In this document: positions 33,842-43,646 of the stretch, piece after piece
Layout: each line of letters opens with the position of its first letter
Numbering within the stretch: position 1 is the first letter of the stretch
Source: Phenylobacterium sp.
Lineage (GTDB): Bacteria > Pseudomonadota > Alphaproteobacteria > Caulobacterales > Caulobacteraceae
Reading direction: 5' to 3'
NCBI RefSeq assembly: GCF_030693405.1
Contig: NZ_JAUYAW010000066.1
Coordinates: forward strand, 1-64,000
Length of the DNA: 64,000 nucleotides
Notes under the pieces: generated by a model
Seen by the model: the letters and a program-made list of their open reading frames with translations, nothing else
Databases searched by the model: none
Told to the model about the DNA's origin: nothing
Made by a program: the position numbers and the translations under genes

Positions 33842-35017
33842 TCAGAGGCGCAGGACGTGCTTGGCGATGATGTTCCGCTGGATCTCGTCGGACCCGCCCG
33901 CGATGCTGGCGGCGCGGCCTTCCAGATAGCGCACCATTTCGGGCTGCGCCCAGTCCGGGCCAACGGTCTCGGGCGTTCCGAAAACCTCCGGGAACCAGGG
34001 GGCCGCATAGGGTCCGGCGCACTCGACGAAGAACTCCGTCATCCGCTGGACGATCTCGGTCCCCTTGAGTTTGAGCATGGAGGACTGCGCGCCCGGTGCC
34101 TCGCCCATGGCCACCTCCGACAGGGTGCGCAGCTCGGTCATGGCCAGGGCCTCGAGCTCGATGGCCGCCAGGCTGAGGCGGCCGGCGAAGCCCGGATCGT
34201 CCAGCAGACTCCGCCCGTTCGCCCCAGGCACGCTGGCGGCGGCCTCGCGCAATCTGGCCAGCAGACTGAGCGACAGGGACACATAGGCCTGGCCCGTCCG
34301 TTCGTGGGTCAGAAGGCCCTTGGCCACCGTCCAGCCCTCGCCTTCGCGGCCGACCCGGTTGGCGGCTGGTGTCCGGACGCCCTCAAAGGTCACGCGGTTG
34401 AACATGTGCCGCCCGTCGATGGAGACGATGGGATGGACCGTGACCCCGGGGGTTCGCATATCGATCAGCAGGAAGGTGATGCCCTCCTGCTTCTTCCCCT
34501 CCTGGCTGGTGCGGGTGAGGCAGAACATCCAGTCGGCCTGGTGGGCGCCGCTGGTCCAGATCTTCTCGCCATCGATGACGTAGTGGTCGCCCTCCAGCGC
34601 CGCCCGGGTCCGCAGCGCGGCGAGGTCGGACCCCGCCTCGGGCTCCGAATAGCCCTGGCACCAGCGGACACGGTTTGCGCGGATGTCCGGCAGGAAGCGG
34701 GCCTGCTGCTCCGGCGCGCCATAGGCGAAGAGAATGGGCGCCAGCATGCCCATGCCCATGCCGCCCACCTGGGCCGGCAGTCCGGCTGCGGTGGTCTCCC
34801 GTTCCCAGATGAAGTGCTGAGTCGCGCTCCAGCCCGGCCCTCCAAAGGCCACCGGCCACTTGTTGATCTCCCAGCCCAGCTGCGCCATCGCGGCGTGCCA
34901 GCGCTGCTCGTGGGCGCGGCCGCCGTCAAAGGGATCGCTCTCGGGAAAGGTGCGGCCGATCAGGTCCCGGGCCGCGGCCTGGAAATCGAGGTCTTCCGAT
35001 GAGAGCCCCAACTGCAT
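33842..35017 (-). CDS. Acyl-CoA dehydrogenase
   Basis: A 391-residue FAD enzyme of the ACAD fold, starting MQLGLSSEDLDFQAAARDLI. Characteristic blocks: GYSEPEAGSDLAALRTRA (FAD/substrate), YVIDGEKIWTSGAHQADWM, and the C-terminal EGRAASIAGGSDEIQRNIIAKHVL. No clear catalytic Glu can be assigned by eye. The sequence resembles the ACAD subfamily often found in sterol or aromatic-acid side-chain degradation. It is divergent from the hotdog gene, with an inverted repeat between them, and a TetR gene lies beyond, so local control is likely. Confidence 0.9.
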   Translation of the reverse strand: MQLGLSSEDLDFQAAARDLIGRTFPESDPFDGGRAHEQRWHAAMAQLGWEINKWPVAFGGPGWSATQHFIWERETTAAGLPAQVGGMGMGMLAPILFAYGAPEQQARFLPDIRANRVRWCQGYSEPEAGSDLAALRTRAALEGDHYVIDGEKIWTSGAHQADWMFCLTRTSQEGKKQEGITFLLIDMRTPGVTVHPIVSIDGRHMFNRVTFEGVRTPAANRVGREGEGWTVAKGLLTHERTGQAYVSLSLSLLARLREAAASVPGANGRSLLDDPGFAGRLSLAAIELEALAMTELRTLSEVAMGEAPGAQSSMLKLKGTEIVQRMTEFFVECAGPYAAPWFPEVFGTPETVGPDWAQPEMVRYLEGRAASIAGGSDEIQRNIIAKHVLRL

Positions 35018-35030
35018 TTCCGCGTCCCCA

Positions 35031-35052
35031 CTATTGAATAGATCGTCAATAG
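35031..35052. promoter_or_regulatory. Probable TetR operator between divergent genes
   Basis: CTATTGA at 35031-35037 and TCAATAG at 35046-35052 form a perfect 7-bp inverted repeat with an 8-base spacer, in the 69-base gap between the acyl-CoA dehydrogenase and hotdog genes. Its length and place fit the TetR-family protein encoded at 36007. Confidence 0.7.
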
Positions 35053-35086
35053 GCGCGAGGCTGGCGATCTCGTCAAGGAGGACGCC

Positions 35087-35974
35087 ATGGCCGATCAGAC
35101 CGCTTTCGCCACCCTCGACCTGCCCGATGGGGGGCTGGCTGGTCCGCTCCGTCGGCCGGTGAACGAGTCCCGCGGCGCCGTGGGCTCGATCCATGATGAC
35201 GACACCGCCCAGGGCCTGGGGTTTCGGGGCGGCACCGTGGCCGGCAACATTCACATGGAGCAGTTTCCGCCGCTCTATGGCGCGCGCTTTGGCCGGCCCT
35301 GGACCGAGCGGGGCGGGCTCTCCCTGTACTTTCTCCAGCCCACCACGGATGGGGAGCCGGTCCAGGCCTGTCTCGGTCCTGTGGTCGAGCAGGGGGACGG
35401 GGTCCGCCGCGCGCCCGCCTGGATGCAGACGCCGGAGGGCCAGAGGGTCTGCGAGGGGGAGGCCTGGAGCGGCGGCGATCTGGCCGACACCCCGCTGAGG
35501 CACAAGGCCGCGCAGGTCCGTCCCGGGGCGGACCTGCGGATCCTGCGGGGGTCGAAGGTCGGCGACACCGTCACAGGGGTCCCGGCGATCATCCCCTCCG
35601 CCACGGCCCTGGTCCGGGGGCGGGGAATCACCGAGCCGCTGGCGGGCTACACCACCCCTGACGCGGACGGGCGCCGAGTCGCCGCGCCAGCGGTGGTCAT
35701 CGACGCCCTGCGGACGGTGGAGACCCCGCTGTTCAGGAGCGAGGGCGAGTTCGTCGGCATGTTCGGGGCCATCGAGCTGCAGCATCTGGCCGGCCCGGTT
35801 CATCTGGACTGCGACTATGTGGCCGAGGGCGAGATCGTCGGGCTTGGCGAATCCCCCAAGACGGAGGTCGCCTGGTATGAGAGCCGCCTGCGGGCGGCGT
35901 CTGGCGGCCCGGTCATCGCCCGTCTTCTGATGATGACCCGGCTGCTGAAGGGGTCCTCCAGCCTTTGGGCTTGA
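35087..35974 (+). CDS. Putative hotdog-fold thioesterase/hydratase-like protein
   Basis: A 295-residue soluble protein with AAGGAGG just upstream of the ATG. The segment GLGFRGGTVAGNIHMEQFPP followed by GRPWTERGGLSLYFLQP resembles the start of MaoC/thioesterase hotdog domains, where GG-x-V-x-G-x3-ME is common. A second, weaker repeat may cover the C-terminal half. The family is not certain. Placement with an acyl-CoA dehydrogenase and under a TetR operator suggests a role on acyl-CoA thioesters. It ends 32 bases before the TetR gene on the same strand. Confidence 0.6.
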   Translation: MADQTAFATLDLPDGGLAGPLRRPVNESRGAVGSIHDDDTAQGLGFRGGTVAGNIHMEQFPPLYGARFGRPWTERGGLSLYFLQPTTDGEPVQACLGPVVEQGDGVRRAPAWMQTPEGQRVCEGEAWSGGDLADTPLRHKAAQVRPGADLRILRGSKVGDTVTGVPAIIPSATALVRGRGITEPLAGYTTPDADGRRVAAPAVVIDALRTVETPLFRSEGEFVGMFGAIELQHLAGPVHLDCDYVAEGEIVGLGESPKTEVAWYESRLRAASGGPVIARLLMMTRLLKGSSSLWA

Positions 35975-36006
35975 CGATGGCCGGGGCGCCGGGCGTTGAG
36001 GGGGCC

Positions 36007-36621
36007 ATGAGCGCTGAGACCAAACGCACCCGCCTGACGCCCCAGGCCAGGCGCGACCAGATTCTCGACCGCGCCGCCGAACTCGTGCTGGCCGACGGCC
36101 TGGCGGCCATCAGCATGGACGGGGTGGCCCGGGCGGCCGGCGTCAGCAAGGGTCTCGTCTACAACTACTTCCCCGACCGGCAGGCCCTGTTCGCCGCCCT
36201 TCTGCAGCGCGAGCAGCGCGACCTGAACGACCGGGGCATGCGCGGCGCCCTGGAGGCGAGCGACTTCGCCGACCTGATCCGGCGGACCACGGGCCTCTAT
36301 CTGCGTCAGACAGAGGCGCGCGGGGCGCTCATCGCCGCCTTGCTGGCCGATCCTGGGGTCGCCCGGCTGATGGAGGCGCAGGACCGGGAGGACCGTGAGC
36401 AGGCTTTCCGCTTTTTCGTCCGCGCCACCCGGCGGGCCTACGGCCTGCCCTTGCCGACGGCGATCGCCGCCGTCGACCTCCTGTGGGCGGTGACGGACCG
36501 GGCGGGCCAGCTGGTGGGGCAGGGGCTCATGGGGGCTGATGAGGCCACGGAGATGTGCGTCAGTCTGTTTGTCGGCGGGCTGGCGGAGCTGGCGCGAGCC
36601 GCGCCGCTGGGCGGGGCGTGA
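36007..36621 (+). CDS. TetR/AcrR family transcriptional regulator
   Basis: A 204-residue regulator. Residues 10-60 are the HTH (RRDQILDRAAELVLADGL, ISMDGVARAAGVSKGLVYNYFPDR), followed by a helical ligand-binding domain ending LARAAPLGGA. GAGGGGG lies before the ATG. It is 32 bases after the hotdog gene and probably in the same transcript. The likely target is the inverted repeat at 35031, which would control both its own operon and the divergent acyl-CoA dehydrogenase. The effector is probably an acyl-CoA or related lipid; this is inference. Confidence 0.92.
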   Translation: MSAETKRTRLTPQARRDQILDRAAELVLADGLAAISMDGVARAAGVSKGLVYNYFPDRQALFAALLQREQRDLNDRGMRGALEASDFADLIRRTTGLYLRQTEARGALIAALLADPGVARLMEAQDREDREQAFRFFVRATRRAYGLPLPTAIAAVDLLWAVTDRAGQLVGQGLMGADEATEMCVSLFVGGLAELARAAPLGGA

Positions 36622-36630
36622 GCGACGCCC

Positions 36631-37467
36631 TCAGACCGCGATGGGGGCGGCGATCTTGTCGTGGGCCTTGTAGCCGCTGACCTTGAAGTCCTCGTAGTCG
36701 AAGGAAAACAGGTCGCGCTTGTCGGCCAGCGTCAGGGTCGGAAAGGGGTAGGGCTCTCGCGTCAGCTGCTCGCGGGCCTGGTCGACATGGTTCAGATAGA
36801 GGTGGGCGTCGCCGAGCGTGTGGACGAACTCGCCGGGCTCCAGCCCCGTCACCTTGGCCACCATCTGGGTCAGCAGGGCGTAGCTGGCGATATTGAACGG
36901 CACGCCCAGGAAGACGTCGGCCGAGCGCTGATAGAGCTGGCAGGACAGCTTGCCCTCGGCGACGAAGAACTGGAACAGGCAGTGGCAGGGCGGCAGTGCC
37001 ATGTCGTCCACATCGACGGGGTTCCAGGCGCTGACAATGTGGCGGCGCGAGTGCGGCGTGGTCTTCAGGCTTTCGACCACATTGGCCATCTGGTCGATCA
37101 CCCGGCCGTCCGGCGCCGTCCAGGACCGCCATTGCTTGCCGTAGACCGGGCCAAGCTCGCCGTCGGCGTCGGCCCATTCGTCCCAGATGCTGACGCCCCG
37201 CTCCTGCAGCCAGCCGACATTGGTGTCACCGCGCAGGAACCACAAAAGCTCCAGGATGATCGATTTGCGGTGCAGCTTCTTGGTGGTCAGCAGGGGGAAG
37301 CCCTTGGCCAGGTCGAAGCGCATCTGCCGGCCGAAGACGCCGAGTGTGCCCGTACCCGTGCGGTCGCCCCGCTGGACCCCGGTCTTCAGAATGTCGGACA
37401 GCAGGTCGAGATACTGCTGCTCGGGGTGATCAGGCCGCCGGGGGGCGGGCGGAACGTGGGCGTTCAC
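36631..37467 (-). CDS. thyA: Thymidylate synthase
   Basis: A 278-residue ThyA. The start at GTG 37467 ([12 protein letters not shown]) has AAAGG at good spacing; an ATG at 37509 adds 14 residues but lacks a ribosome site. Signature blocks: [39 protein letters not shown], and the nucleophile Cys161 in [12 protein letters not shown], then [20 protein letters not shown] and [11 protein letters not shown]. It converts dUMP to dTMP with methylene-THF, forming dihydrofolate for FolA. It is convergent with the TetR gene, 9 bases apart. Confidence 0.96.
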   Translation of the reverse strand: MNAHVPPAPRRPDHPEQQYLDLLSDILKTGVQRGDRTGTGTLGVFGRQMRFDLAKGFPLLTTKKLHRKSIILELLWFLRGDTNVGWLQERGVSIWDEWADADGELGPVYGKQWRSWTAPDGRVIDQMANVVESLKTTPHSRRHIVSAWNPVDVDDMALPPCHCLFQFFVAEGKLSCQLYQRSADVFLGVPFNIASYALLTQMVAKVTGLEPGEFVHTLGDAHLYLNHVDQAREQLTREPYPFPTLTLADKRDLFSFDYEDFKVSGYKAHDKIAAPIAV

Positions 37468-37578
37468 GGAACGGCCTTTCGCGGGAAATGCAAGCGGGGA
37501 GCTTTCCATGATTCGCGCAGGGCTTGGCTGCGGTCGCAATCGCCCTGCGACCCTCTGTCCACAGGACGGACGCAGTGA

Positions 37579-38133
37579 TCAACCGGCGAAGCCGCCCTCG
37601 TCGAGGAAGGCCTGCTCGCTCGGCGTGGTCCGGCGGCCCAGGGCGGCGTTGCGGTGGGGGAAGCGGCCGAACCGGACGATGATGTCCCGGTGGATCTCGG
37701 CCCATTTCAGGGTGTCGGCGTCGCCCTCGGCCGCCTTGAGGGCCGCGCACAGCCGCACGGCCTCATCCTGGTCGCCCATGTCCTCGGAATGCTCATAGGG
37801 CAGGTAGAAGAAGGGCCGCAGGATCGCCGCCGTCGCCTGGTCATGCCCCGCGGCGATGGCCTGCTTGGCGATGGCGCGGGCCTTGCCGTCGGTGGCGAAG
37901 GCGTGGCCGGAGTCGCGGAAGATGTTGCGCGGGATCTGGTCGAGCAGGATCAGAAGGGCCAGCGCGCCTTCCGCATCCTTGGCCCATTCGTCCAGTTCGC
38001 CCCGGGCCGCGGCGTGGTGAGCGGCTTCAAAGTCGCGCGCCAGCCCGCGGTCAAAAGCCTCGTCCTTGGCGAACCATTTGGCCGGTCCAGCCTCCCGCCA
38101 GGCCTTCACCACCTGCTTCGCGGTCACGTCCAT
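37579..38133 (-). CDS. DUF924 family protein
   Basis: A 184-residue soluble helical protein starting MDVTAKQVVKAWREAGPAKWF, with GGGAG upstream. The DUF924 hallmark ALLILLDQIPRNIFRDSGHAFATDGKAR is present at about residues 59-86, then FFYLPYEHSEDMGDQ. Family members have a TPR-like fold and unknown function. It is 111 bases upstream of thyA on the same strand, so it may share its transcript. Confidence 0.9.
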   Translation of the reverse strand: MDVTAKQVVKAWREAGPAKWFAKDEAFDRGLARDFEAAHHAAARGELDEWAKDAEGALALLILLDQIPRNIFRDSGHAFATDGKARAIAKQAIAAGHDQATAAILRPFFYLPYEHSEDMGDQDEAVRLCAALKAAEGDADTLKWAEIHRDIIVRFGRFPHRNAALGRRTTPSEQAFLDEGGFAG

Positions 38134-38184
38134 GGCCTGTCTCCCTCGTATCGGGCGCACTCTCTGTGCGCAGCTCGGTGGGCG

Positions 38185-38215
38185 CAAGGGGCGGCGCGTG
38201 ACGTTGCGCCCCTTG
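38185..38215. promoter_or_regulatory. Inverted repeat in the ilvC upstream region
   Basis: CAAGGGGCG (38185-38193) and CGCCCCTTG (38207-38215) are a perfect inverted repeat with a 13-base spacer, overlapping a TTGACC -35-like hexamer at 38213. It may be an operator for ilvC. Confidence 0.4.
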
Positions 38216-38216
38216 A

Positions 38217-39326
<1,110 letters not shown>

Positions 39327-39354
39327 GCCTCACAAGGCTCACCGCCGAACGACG

Positions 39355-39386
39355 AAGGCCCTCCGTTTCCGGAGGGCCTTTTTCTT
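39355..39386 (+). terminator. Intrinsic terminator of ilvC
   Basis: AAGGCCCTCCG pairs with CGGAGGGCCTT over a TTTC loop and runs into TTTCTTTG. Confidence 0.93.
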
Positions 39387-39409
39387 TGTCCGCGACTTCC
39401 TGGCGCCCC

Positions 39410-40702
39410 TCAGTTCCGGGTCGGAATGATCACCGGCAGGGTCTCATAGCCGTGCACGAAGGCGGAATAGGTGCGCTGGGGCTCGGCCAGGACCTTGATC
39501 TCGGGGAAGCGCTTGAGGATCTCCTCCCAGATGATGGTCAGCTGCATCTCGGCCACCCGGTTGCCCACGCAGCGGTGGATGCCGAAGCCGAAGGACAGGT
39601 GCTCGCGGGGGCGTTCCCGGTCGATGATGTAGTCGTTGGGCCGCTCGATGCGGCTCTCATCCCGGTTGCCGGAGATGTACCACATGACCACCCGGTCGCC
39701 CTCGCGGATCATCTTGCCCCCCACCTCGATGTCCCGTGTCGCCACCCGGGCCATGTGGGCCAGCGGGGTCTGCCAGCGGATCGTCTCGGAGACCATCGAC
39801 GAGATCAGCTCGGGATTGGCCCGCAGCTTGGCGTACTGGTCGGGGTTCTTGTTCAGGGCGTAGACGCTGCCGGAGATGGTGTTGCGGGTGGTGTCGTTGC
39901 CGCCGACGATCAGCAGGATGACATTGCCCTGGAACTCCTGCACCGGCATGTCCCGGGTTGCGGTGTTGTTGGCCATCATGGAGATCAGGTCGATCCCCGG
40001 CTCGGCCGCGTCCACCCGCTGGTCCCAGATCTGCTTGAACGTGCCGAAGCAGTCCATCATGTCCCGGGCCTTCTGCTCCCAGCTGGTCACCGGGCCGTGG
40101 CCCGGGGCGTTGGTGACCACGTCGGACCAGTAGGTCAGCTTGCGTCGGTCCTCGAAGGGGAAGTCGAAGAGCGTGGCCAGCGTCATCGCCGTCAGCTCCT
40201 TGGAGACCAGGTCCACCCAGTCGAACTCCTGGCCGATCGGTAGGGAGTCGAGGATTTCGCCCGCCCGCTGACGGACGATGGGGGACATCTTGGTGATGTT
40301 GCCCGGCGCCACCGTGGGGCTGACCGCCTTGCGCTGACGCCCGTGTTCGGGCTCGTCCATGGTGATGAAGCCGGCGCCGGCGCGCCGCGGGCGATCCTCG
40401 CCGAGCGCCTTGCGCTGGGCCTCCATGGCCTCAAGGTTGGGTAGGGTGATGCCGTCGGCCGAGGAGAAGGCCTCGTGATTGGTGTCGACGGCCAGGATGT
40501 CGTCCCACTTGGTCACCGACCAGTAGCGGCCGAACTCGCTCTCTTCGGTGAGATGGACGGGGTCCTCCCGGCGCAGGCGCTCAAACACCGGCCAGATGGT
40601 GTCGTCCTGGAATCGCGCCGCCCGGCCGGGATTGAGCTCCGCCAGCGGGGTCGCCTCGACGGCCTCGACGGAGTCCGCCTGCGGGTTCACTCTGATATTC
40701 AT
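39410..40702 (-). CDS. Cytochrome P450 (CYP153-like)
   Basis: A 430-residue soluble bacterial P450. I-helix oxygen-binding stretch LLIVGGNDTTRNTISG; the ExxR motif in SETIRWQTP; heme loop FGFGIHRCVGNRVAE with Cys378 as the thiolate ligand. GNDTTRN and FITMDEPEHGRQRKAVSP are what I associate with the CYP153 group, terminal alkane or fatty-acid hydroxylases; CYP111-like is an alternative. AGGGAGG lies upstream of the ATG. No ferredoxin or ferredoxin reductase gene adjoins it, so electrons must come from partners elsewhere. Confidence 0.88.
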   Translation of the reverse strand: MNIRVNPQADSVEAVEATPLAELNPGRAARFQDDTIWPVFERLRREDPVHLTEESEFGRYWSVTKWDDILAVDTNHEAFSSADGITLPNLEAMEAQRKALGEDRPRRAGAGFITMDEPEHGRQRKAVSPTVAPGNITKMSPIVRQRAGEILDSLPIGQEFDWVDLVSKELTAMTLATLFDFPFEDRRKLTYWSDVVTNAPGHGPVTSWEQKARDMMDCFGTFKQIWDQRVDAAEPGIDLISMMANNTATRDMPVQEFQGNVILLIVGGNDTTRNTISGSVYALNKNPDQYAKLRANPELISSMVSETIRWQTPLAHMARVATRDIEVGGKMIREGDRVVMWYISGNRDESRIERPNDYIIDRERPREHLSFGFGIHRCVGNRVAEMQLTIIWEEILKRFPEIKVLAEPQRTYSAFVHGYETLPVIIPTRN

Positions 40703-40846
40703 CGCATCCTCCCTGGGCGTTGACCGCCCTTGTCCGGCGCTTCGACCGGTGAGGGTCCGCGCTTCGTCCCGACCATTCCGACCTTCCGAACAGCATTCGG
40801 CAAGCGAAGAATGCGGGCGCGGCGGGAGCGTGCGCCGCGCAGGGGC

Positions 40847-41515
40847 TCAGTCGGCGGTCGTCTCGACGGCCACGTAGCGGGCGACGATGACCTCGGTAGC
40901 GTCAAAGCGGGCCTTGGACTTGGCCAGTTCGAGATGGACATGGTCGGTCATGCCGCCGGGATACTTGTCCTGCAGGCCCCGCGCGGTCCCGATGGGGGCG
41001 CCGAGGCGCACCGCCTGGCCCACCTTCACATCGGGCTCGACGTAGAAAACTCGGGCTTCGTAGCCGAGCGCTGGGTTGGAGATTTCCACGAACTGCAGGC
41101 TGGCGTCGCTGGAATAGGCGTGCCCGATCTTGGTCACATAGCCGGAGATGGGGGCGACCACGACCTGACCGGCGGTGGCGGCGTAGTCCACGCCCTCATG
41201 GGCCCGCACGCCTCCGTCGCGGGAGGCGCCATAGGCGCCGGAGCCATAGGCGTCATGGGTGCGCGGGGCCTGGCCGGTGGGATTGACGAAGTCGGGCTGG
41301 CCATCCCCGTCGATGTCCTGGCCTTCCCACTGAAGCTCGCGAACCACGGGTCCCGGGAGGGCCGGGGGCGCCTTGACGAGCGGGGCGAGGCTCACCTGGG
41401 AAAGGCGAGCCGCCAGACCCACACTGGCGTCTGCGACGGCGCTGGTGGCCATGGTGGCGGCCATGGCCGCGGCGGTGAGGGCGAACAGGCGAGGGGCCAG
41501 GAAACGCCCATCCAT
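40847..41515 (-). CDS. M23 family metallopeptidase-like protein
   Basis: A 222-residue exported protein; ATG 41515 gives a signal peptide (RLFALTAAAMAATMATSAVA). A TTG 10 codons upstream is possible. A short Asp-rich loop QDIDGDGQPDFVNP looks like a calcium-binding EF-hand or dockerin-type loop. The LytM/M23 zinc motifs are present: RAHEGVDYAA (H-x3-D) and DHVHLEL (H-x-H), with APISGYVTKIG between. Such enzymes cut peptidoglycan cross-links or regulate other hydrolases. No membrane anchor other than the signal is visible. Confidence 0.87.
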   Translation of the reverse strand: MDGRFLAPRLFALTAAAMAATMATSAVADASVGLAARLSQVSLAPLVKAPPALPGPVVRELQWEGQDIDGDGQPDFVNPTGQAPRTHDAYGSGAYGASRDGGVRAHEGVDYAATAGQVVVAPISGYVTKIGHAYSSDASLQFVEISNPALGYEARVFYVEPDVKVGQAVRLGAPIGTARGLQDKYPGGMTDHVHLELAKSKARFDATEVIVARYVAVETTAD

Positions 41516-41732
41516 CCGGGGCGCCGACAGGTCAGACAAACTCAAAACGCAGGATCTCTTCGATACGGGCCGGGAACTCTCGGCGGGTTTCGTCGGTTTT
41601 CGTGTCAGAGCCGGGGCTGCGCAGAGCCGCCCCGCTGGCCAGCGCGTCTGGCCATTGGACCCTATAGGTCGGAAATGGGGCGCCCATGCGGCGCATTGTC
41701 CCGCAGAATCAACGGCTTCTGGTCAAGCTTTC

Positions 41733-42500
41733 TCAGAGCCACGCGAGATCCGCCTCGCCGCGCAGAATCGCCTCGGCCTCCGGCGTGTGCTTTTCGGTCC
41801 CCTCACGCCCATGCAGAATCAGCGGCGGCAGCAGCCGCAAGGGCGTCTTGCCGGTCTTGATCGCCCGCACCAGGACCCGCTTGGCGGGGGCATCCGCGAA
41901 GGGCTGAATCGCCCGTATCTGAAACGATCCCGCGCTGACTCCAAGCCCGCTGAGCAGATCGCCGAGCCGGTCGGCCCGGTGGATCAGGGTGATGCTGCCC
42001 CCCTCCCGAACGGCCTTCAGCAGGAAGCCGGTCCAGGCGGCCAGGCCCCCATCGGCCATCCAGGCGCCGGTCTTTTCCGGAGCCGGCGCGCGAAGGGCTC
42101 GGGGGTCATCGAAGAAGGGCGGATTGGCCAGGGCTGCGTCAAAGGGCGGCAGGTCCAGGGCGCGAAATCCCGCCGTCACGTCGCCGGAGAGGACGCTCAC
42201 CTGCGCCGTCATCCCATTCAGCGCCACATTGCCCTGCGCCAGGGCCAGGGCGTCTGCATCCCGCTCAACCCCTGTGAAGACCGCGTCGCGTCGCCGCGCG
42301 GCGGCCGCCAGCAGGGCGCCGCCGGCCCCACAGCCAGCCTCGATCACCCGCTCCCCAGGACCTGAATCGCAGGCCGCCGCCAGCAGGGCCGCGTCCAGCC
42401 CGGCGCGGTAGCCCCGCGCCGGCTGGCGCAGGACAATGCGCCCCCCAAGAAGACGGTTCTCCGTCGGCGGCTCCACCGGGACGTGTGACGGCTCGGACAT
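41733..42500 (-). CDS. TrmN6-like tRNA methyltransferase
   Basis: A 255-residue class I SAM methyltransferase. The start at 42500 has GGAG at good spacing; longer readings through the opposite-strand gene are artefacts. Motif I is VIEAGCGAGGALLAAAARR, the acidic ribose-binding loop is GVERDADALALAQGN, and motif IV is LANPPFFDD, the NPPF form used by N6-adenine methyltransferases. The match in layout is to YfiC/TrmN6, which methylates A37 of tRNA1(Val). It is divergent from the polyprenyl synthase gene, a pairing common in alphaproteobacteria. Confidence 0.85.
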   Translation of the reverse strand: MSEPSHVPVEPPTENRLLGGRIVLRQPARGYRAGLDAALLAAACDSGPGERVIEAGCGAGGALLAAAARRRDAVFTGVERDADALALAQGNVALNGMTAQVSVLSGDVTAGFRALDLPPFDAALANPPFFDDPRALRAPAPEKTGAWMADGGLAAWTGFLLKAVREGGSITLIHRADRLGDLLSGLGVSAGSFQIRAIQPFADAPAKRVLVRAIKTGKTPLRLLPPLILHGREGTEKHTPEAEAILRGEADLAWL

Positions 42501-42608
42501 CAGCGGCTCCAGAAGCGCGGGCGCGCCTTGACCGCCCCCTATCGCGTGACCATTGTCCGGACGCAACGGCGGCCCCGCAAACGGCCGCCCCATCTGGAGT
42601 ATTTCGTC

Positions 42609-43619
42609 GTGGACGCCGCCGCCGCAGACACCAGGGCCAAGCCGGTCAGCCTCGATCACCTGCTCAAGCTCGCCCGCTCGGACATGGCCGGCGTCGACAG
42701 CCTGATCCGCGACCGGATGCAGAGCCCGGTCTCGGTGATCCCGGCCCTGGCCGAACACCTGATCGGCGGCTCGGCCAAGCGCCTGCGCCCGCTGCTCACC
42801 GTCGCCGCCGCCCGCCTGGCCGGCGCCCAGGACGATGGCTGCCGCAAGCTGGCCGCAGCCGTGGAGTTCATCCACACCGCCACCCTGCTGCATGACGATG
42901 TGGTGGATTCCTCCGAGCTGCGCCGGGGCAAGGTGGCCGCCCATCTGATCTGGGGCGCGCCGTCCAGCGTGCTGGTGGGCGACTTCCTGTTCGCGCGGGC
43001 CTTCGAGCTGATGGTCGAGACCGGCTCCATGTCGGCTCTGGAGATCCTGGCCCGGGCCAGCCGGGTGATCGCCGAGGGCGAGGTGCTGCAACTCACCCGC
43101 GCCCACGACCTGGACCTGGACGAGGCGGTCTATCTGGAGATCATCAAGGCCAAGACCGCCGAGCTGTTCGCCGCCGCGGCCGAGGCGGGCGGCGTCGGCG
43201 CCGGCGCCAGCCCCGAGCAGTGCCGTGGCCTGCGCCGCTTCGGCCAGGACCTGGGCCTGGCCTTCCAGCTGGTGGACGACGCCCTGGACTATTCCGGGGC
43301 CAGCGAGACCCTCGGCAAGAATCCTGGCGATGACTTCCGCGAGGGCAAGGCGACCCTGCCGCTGATCCTGGCCATCAAGCACACGGGTGCGCAGGAGCGG
43401 GACTTCTGGATGCGCACCGTCGACGCCCGGGAGCAGACCGAGGCCGATTTCGAGCGGGCCCGCCAGCTGGTGGGCGACAGTGGCGCCCTGGACGCCACGC
43501 TCTCGGCGGCCGCCGGCTACGCCGCCAGCGCCAAGGCCGCTCTGGCCGTCTTCCCGGCCGGCGACTGGCGCGCCGCCCTGGAAGATCTGGCCGACTTCGC
43601 CGTCGCCCGTCTGGCTTAG
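42609..43619 (+). CDS. ispB: Polyprenyl diphosphate synthase (octa/decaprenyl)
   Basis: A 336-residue all-helical trans-isoprenyl synthase. GTG 42609 has GGAG at spacing 7 and matches where homologues begin; an earlier start at 42528 would put it under the promoter region. The two Asp-rich motifs are DDVVD (residues 96-100) and DDALD (223-227). GGSAKRLRPLLTVAAARL binds isopentenyl diphosphate. The product is the side chain of ubiquinone; chain length cannot be read by eye. Confidence 0.93.
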   Translation: MDAAAADTRAKPVSLDHLLKLARSDMAGVDSLIRDRMQSPVSVIPALAEHLIGGSAKRLRPLLTVAAARLAGAQDDGCRKLAAAVEFIHTATLLHDDVVDSSELRRGKVAAHLIWGAPSSVLVGDFLFARAFELMVETGSMSALEILARASRVIAEGEVLQLTRAHDLDLDEAVYLEIIKAKTAELFAAAAEAGGVGAGASPEQCRGLRRFGQDLGLAFQLVDDALDYSGASETLGKNPGDDFREGKATLPLILAIKHTGAQERDFWMRTVDAREQTEADFERARQLVGDSGALDATLSAAAGYAASAKAALAVFPAGDWRAALEDLADFAVARLA

Positions 43620-43646
43620 ACCCGTCGGGCCTGGAGTGATCTGGGC

